Assembly (NCBI GenBank): GCA_018668095.1
Contig: JABIQF010000271.1
Coordinates: 1 to 8,487, forward strand
DNA from: Cellvibrionales bacterium
GTDB taxonomy: Bacteria; Pseudomonadota; Gammaproteobacteria; Pseudomonadales; UBA7434
Direction of reading: 5' to 3'
Length of the DNA stretch: 8,487 nucleotides
In this document: one piece after another, positions 6,093-8,487 of the stretch
How the letters are laid out: each line of letters starts with the position of its first letter
Position numbering within the stretch: position 1 is the stretch's first letter
The notes under the pieces: model-generated
What the model saw: the letters and a program-made list of their open reading frames with translations, nothing else
Databases searched by the model: none
What the model was told of the DNA's origin: nothing
Program-made: the position numbers and the translations under genes

Positions 6093-6629
6093 ATGGCTCT
6101 TGGCGCAACTATCTGTAAAGCAGAACTCAATGTTATCGATATGGATAGGCATTATTATCAGCAACATAGCCTGATACTCGCACAACACCCTTCCGAGACT
6201 GACGAACGCTTAATGGTGCGGTTGCTTGTGTTTGCCCTTCATGCCAGCGAATCACTTAGCTTTACTAAGGGCCTAAGCACCGATGATGAACCTGACCTCT
6301 GGCAAAAGAGCCTCACCGACGATATTGAACTATGGATAGAGTTGGGCCTACCTAGCGAAAAGCGCCTTAAGAAAGCCTGTGGACGTGCTCAGCAAGTGAT
6401 TGTATATACTTACGGCAGCGGTTCTGCCGAGCAATGGTGGAAGCAAATGCAAAGCCCCCTCACCCGCTTTAAAAATATCAGCGTTTATCATTTCAATACT
6501 GAAATCACCGATGCATTGGCAAAACGTGTTCAACGCGCAATGGATGTCCAGATTAGCCTGCAAGATGGAGAAATTACTTGGGATTCAGATGATCAGAATC
6601 TCAGCTTTACAGCAGAGAAGTTGTGTTAA
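6093..6629 (+). CDS. yaeQ: YaeQ family protein
   Basis: This 178-residue cytoplasmic protein matches the YaeQ family along its whole length and at the family's usual size. The start MALGATICKAELNV parallels MALKATIYKATVNV of E. coli. HPSETDERLMVRLL (32-45), LSTDDEPDLW (61-70) and LWIELGLPSEKRLKKAC (80-96) are the most conserved blocks. YaeQ has a PD-(D/E)XK nuclease-like fold. Acidic residues in DDEP and WIELG and the lysines after them lie where such an active site would be, but no accepted substrate is known. An early report linked YaeQ to RfaH-dependent transcription, and I treat that as unsettled. A start at the ATG fits the homologue exactly. The gene follows parDE after 195 bp and is probably transcribed on its own. 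The C-terminus (SFTAEKLC) is variable in the family. Confidence 0.95.
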   Translation: MALGATICKAELNVIDMDRHYYQQHSLILAQHPSETDERLMVRLLVFALHASESLSFTKGLSTDDEPDLWQKSLTDDIELWIELGLPSEKRLKKACGRAQQVIVYTYGSGSAEQWWKQMQSPLTRFKNISVYHFNTEITDALAKRVQRAMDVQISLQDGEITWDSDDQNLSFTAEKLC

Positions 6630-6780
6630 TAATAAGCACTCGTTAATGGAGTTTCGTCTAGACGGTATGCTTTTAGGTCGAGGCGTCCCCATTTATCACA
6701 TCACATTCGTTATAGTAATTAGCGTTTTTTTAGCTAAGGCGATAGTCGCTTTGGCATTCATACTATTTTAGGAAACCCTT
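6630..6780. other. Intergenic region between yaeQ and the GH30 gene
   Basis: This 151-bp stretch holds three visible items. The first is a 10-bp palindrome, CGTCTAGACG (6655-6664). The second is a short imperfect hairpin, AAGGCGA-TAG-TCGCTTT (6736-6752). The third is a 41-codon open frame (6646-6771) with a hydrophobic C-terminal half but no ribosome binding site. TATAGT at 6711-6716 resembles a -10 element but has no good -35. The ribosome binding site for the GH30 gene is AGGA at 6770-6773. Confidence 0.55.
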
Positions 6781-8487
6781 TATGCAAAAGCGTATTTGGC
6801 AAAATTTAGTTTGTGTTTCTTTAGTGGCAACACTTATTAGCTGCAGCTCTGAATCAAACAAACAGGCATCCAATAAAAAAATGGCTATTGATTACGGCAT
6901 CACAAGTACGTCTCAAATTTTAGTGACCAGCGAAAGTGGCGACAAACTTGCTGTTAAAAGCAATATTGAATTCAAGCCCGCCACCTCTACTGAGCAGCAA
7001 ACAGTATTGGTGATTAAACCGGAAATCGTTAAACAAACGATTACGGGTATAGGTTCTTCTTTCACAGAGTCTTCGGCTTTTGTATTAGCGCATCTTGAGA
7101 CCGAGCAGCGTGACAAAATTATGCAAGATGTCTATTCAGCATATGGCGCAAACTTTTCTTTAGCCAGAACCCCTATTGGCGCAACAGACTTTTCTGTAGA
7201 GGGTAAATACTCCTATGCAGAAGTGGCTGGTGACGCAGCGCTAGAGAATTTTTCTATCGAAGTTGATCAAGACGGTTTTAGCCGCGCACAATACCCTGGC
7301 ATTAAAGATGAATCTTTTGATGTATTGCCGATGATTCAACAAGTGCTCGATATCAAACAGCAGCAAGCAGATAAAGAGTTCAAAATCATTGCCTCAGCTT
7401 GGACCGCGCCCCCATGGATGAAAGATATTAATACTTGGTATATTCCCGGCACGCCCGAGAATGATTACCAAGGCACCGGCGGCAGCTTAAAGCCGCAGTA
7501 TGAATCGACCTATGCCGATTATATTCTGAATTATTTGGATCATTACCAGCAAGCGGGTGTAGAACTATGGGGGCTCACACCAGTTAATGAACCTCACGGT
7601 AACAGCGGGCAGTGGGAAAGCATGCACTTTAGCCCAGAGTCACAACGTGATTTTATTAAAGAATTCTTAGGGCCTAAATTACAAGCCAGTAAACACGATG
7701 ACATAAAACTACTTATTTTTGATCAAAACAGAGACGGTCTAGAGCATTGGACAGATGTTATTTTAGGTGACGAAGAAGCCGCGCAATACGTTTATGGTTC
7801 AGCTGTTCATTGGTATGAAAGCACCGAGAAAGTGTATGAAGATGTGTTACAAAAAGTGCATGAGAAATTCCCTGCTTTTGACATTATTCATACAGAAGGA
7901 ACGATTGATGACTTAGGTAAACCTGCAGGCGGTGGCATTATCGATAAAGTGAAGTTTCAGGAAGAAGGCTGGTTTAATAACGACAGTTTCTGGTGGAATC
8001 GCAATGCCACTGACTGGGCTTATACTGCCACTTGGGCTCCTAATGTAGAAGATCATCCTATTTACACGCCAGTGCATCGTTACGCGCGCAATATTATTGT
8101 GAGCTTTAACCATTGGATGAGTGGTTGGATTGATTGGAACATTGTTCTTGATAGCGATGGCGGCCCTAACCATGTTGGCAATTTCTGTGGCGCGCCGATT
8201 ATGATTGATACCGCTAATGGTGATGTTTATTACACGCCGCTGTATTATATTTTATCGCAGTTCAGTAAAACCATTCGCCCAGGTGATGTCGCTGTTCAAG
8301 CCGATAAGTATCTTTATGAATTAGATGAAGATGCTTTGCATACGAGTGCAACGCTTAATGATAAAGGCATGTTGACGGTGCAAATTTTGAATACCACGAA
8401 AGTAAGTATTGAGACTCAGCTACAAGTAGGTAGCCAGCAAGCGTTGGTGGTTGTGCCTGCTAATGCGTTGCAAACGTTAACGTTTGC
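6781..8487 (+). CDS. GH30-family glycoside hydrolase, lipoprotein, C-terminus cut off
   Basis: The frame is open for 569 codons from ATG 6781 to the right edge. The ribosome binding site is AGGA, seven bases upstream. Residues 1-21 form a lipoprotein signal with lipobox L-I-S-C (lipidated C21). The Ser at +2 favours the outer membrane. GH30 marks, in order, are GIGSSFTES (89-97), LARTPIGATDFS (127-138), ASAWTAPPWMKD (204-215), WGLTPVNEP (263-271) with proposed acid/base E270, AVHWY (341-345), and HTEG (370-373) with proposed nucleophile E372. The later run GWIDWNIVLDSDGGPN is typical of the glucosylceramidase-like branch, and a beta-sandwich domain follows. Such enzymes cleave beta-glucosides, beta-1,6-glucans or beta-xylosides, and the subfamily cannot be fixed here. 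A surface lipoprotein enzyme fits breakdown of external polysaccharide. Only the last residues appear to be missing, judging from the usual family length. Confidence 0.9.

Noticed and set aside
6655..6664. 10-bp palindrome CGTCTAGACG
   Set aside because: It is too short to name, with no second copy or promoter nearby.
6695..6700. ATCACA as half of a CRP site before the GH30 gene
   Set aside because: The matching left half (TGTGA) is absent at the required spacing.
6736..6752. AAGGCGA-TAG-TCGCTTT hairpin as a yaeQ terminator
   Set aside because: The stem is short with a wobble pair, and the T run lies before it on the plus strand, not after it.

Overview
The window looks like chromosomal DNA of a marine-type gammaproteobacterium. 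The evidence is a yaeQ gene (a family typical of gamma- and betaproteobacteria), an AlgE-like outer-membrane porin, a Pseudomonas-style NarK1/NarK2 pair with an Anr/FNR box, and a lipoprotein glycoside hydrolase of family GH30. The organism call is inference from gene content, because no rRNA or tRNA is present. Coding density is high and base composition is moderate.

Left part (1-3613, minus strand): an apparent three-gene operon. In transcription order it encodes an alginate-export-family outer-membrane porin, a type-I NarK1-like transporter, and a type-II NarK2-like transporter that runs off the left edge. The gaps are about 80-90 bp and show no terminator. A good Anr/FNR box (3670-3683; minus-strand reading TTGAT-N4-GTCAA) lies about 63 bp upstream of the porin start. 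This suggests an oxygen-controlled unit that carries nitrate and nitrite across both membranes. Nitrate reductase genes (narGHJI) would be expected past the left edge.

Middle (3926-6629, plus strand): an MDR-superfamily 2-enoyl thioester reductase-like oxidoreductase, followed by a strong hairpin. Next come a decayed minus-strand coding remnant with a toxin-like tail and an intact ParD/ParE toxin-antitoxin operon. The latter has a recognisable promoter and an inverted-repeat operator, and its two genes overlap by 4 bp. The block ends with yaeQ.

Right part (6781-8487, plus strand): a GH30 glycosidase lipoprotein, truncated by the window edge, which may open a polysaccharide-use locus.

The most notable points are the porin joined to NarK1/NarK2 under an anaerobic-regulator box, a 15-bp in-frame tandem repeat inside that porin, and the layered toxin-antitoxin region. 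No CRISPR array, insertion sequence, tRNA or rRNA was seen. I found no clearly new multi-gene defence or biosynthetic system. The porin-NarK1-NarK2 unit is the best candidate for an under-described system.
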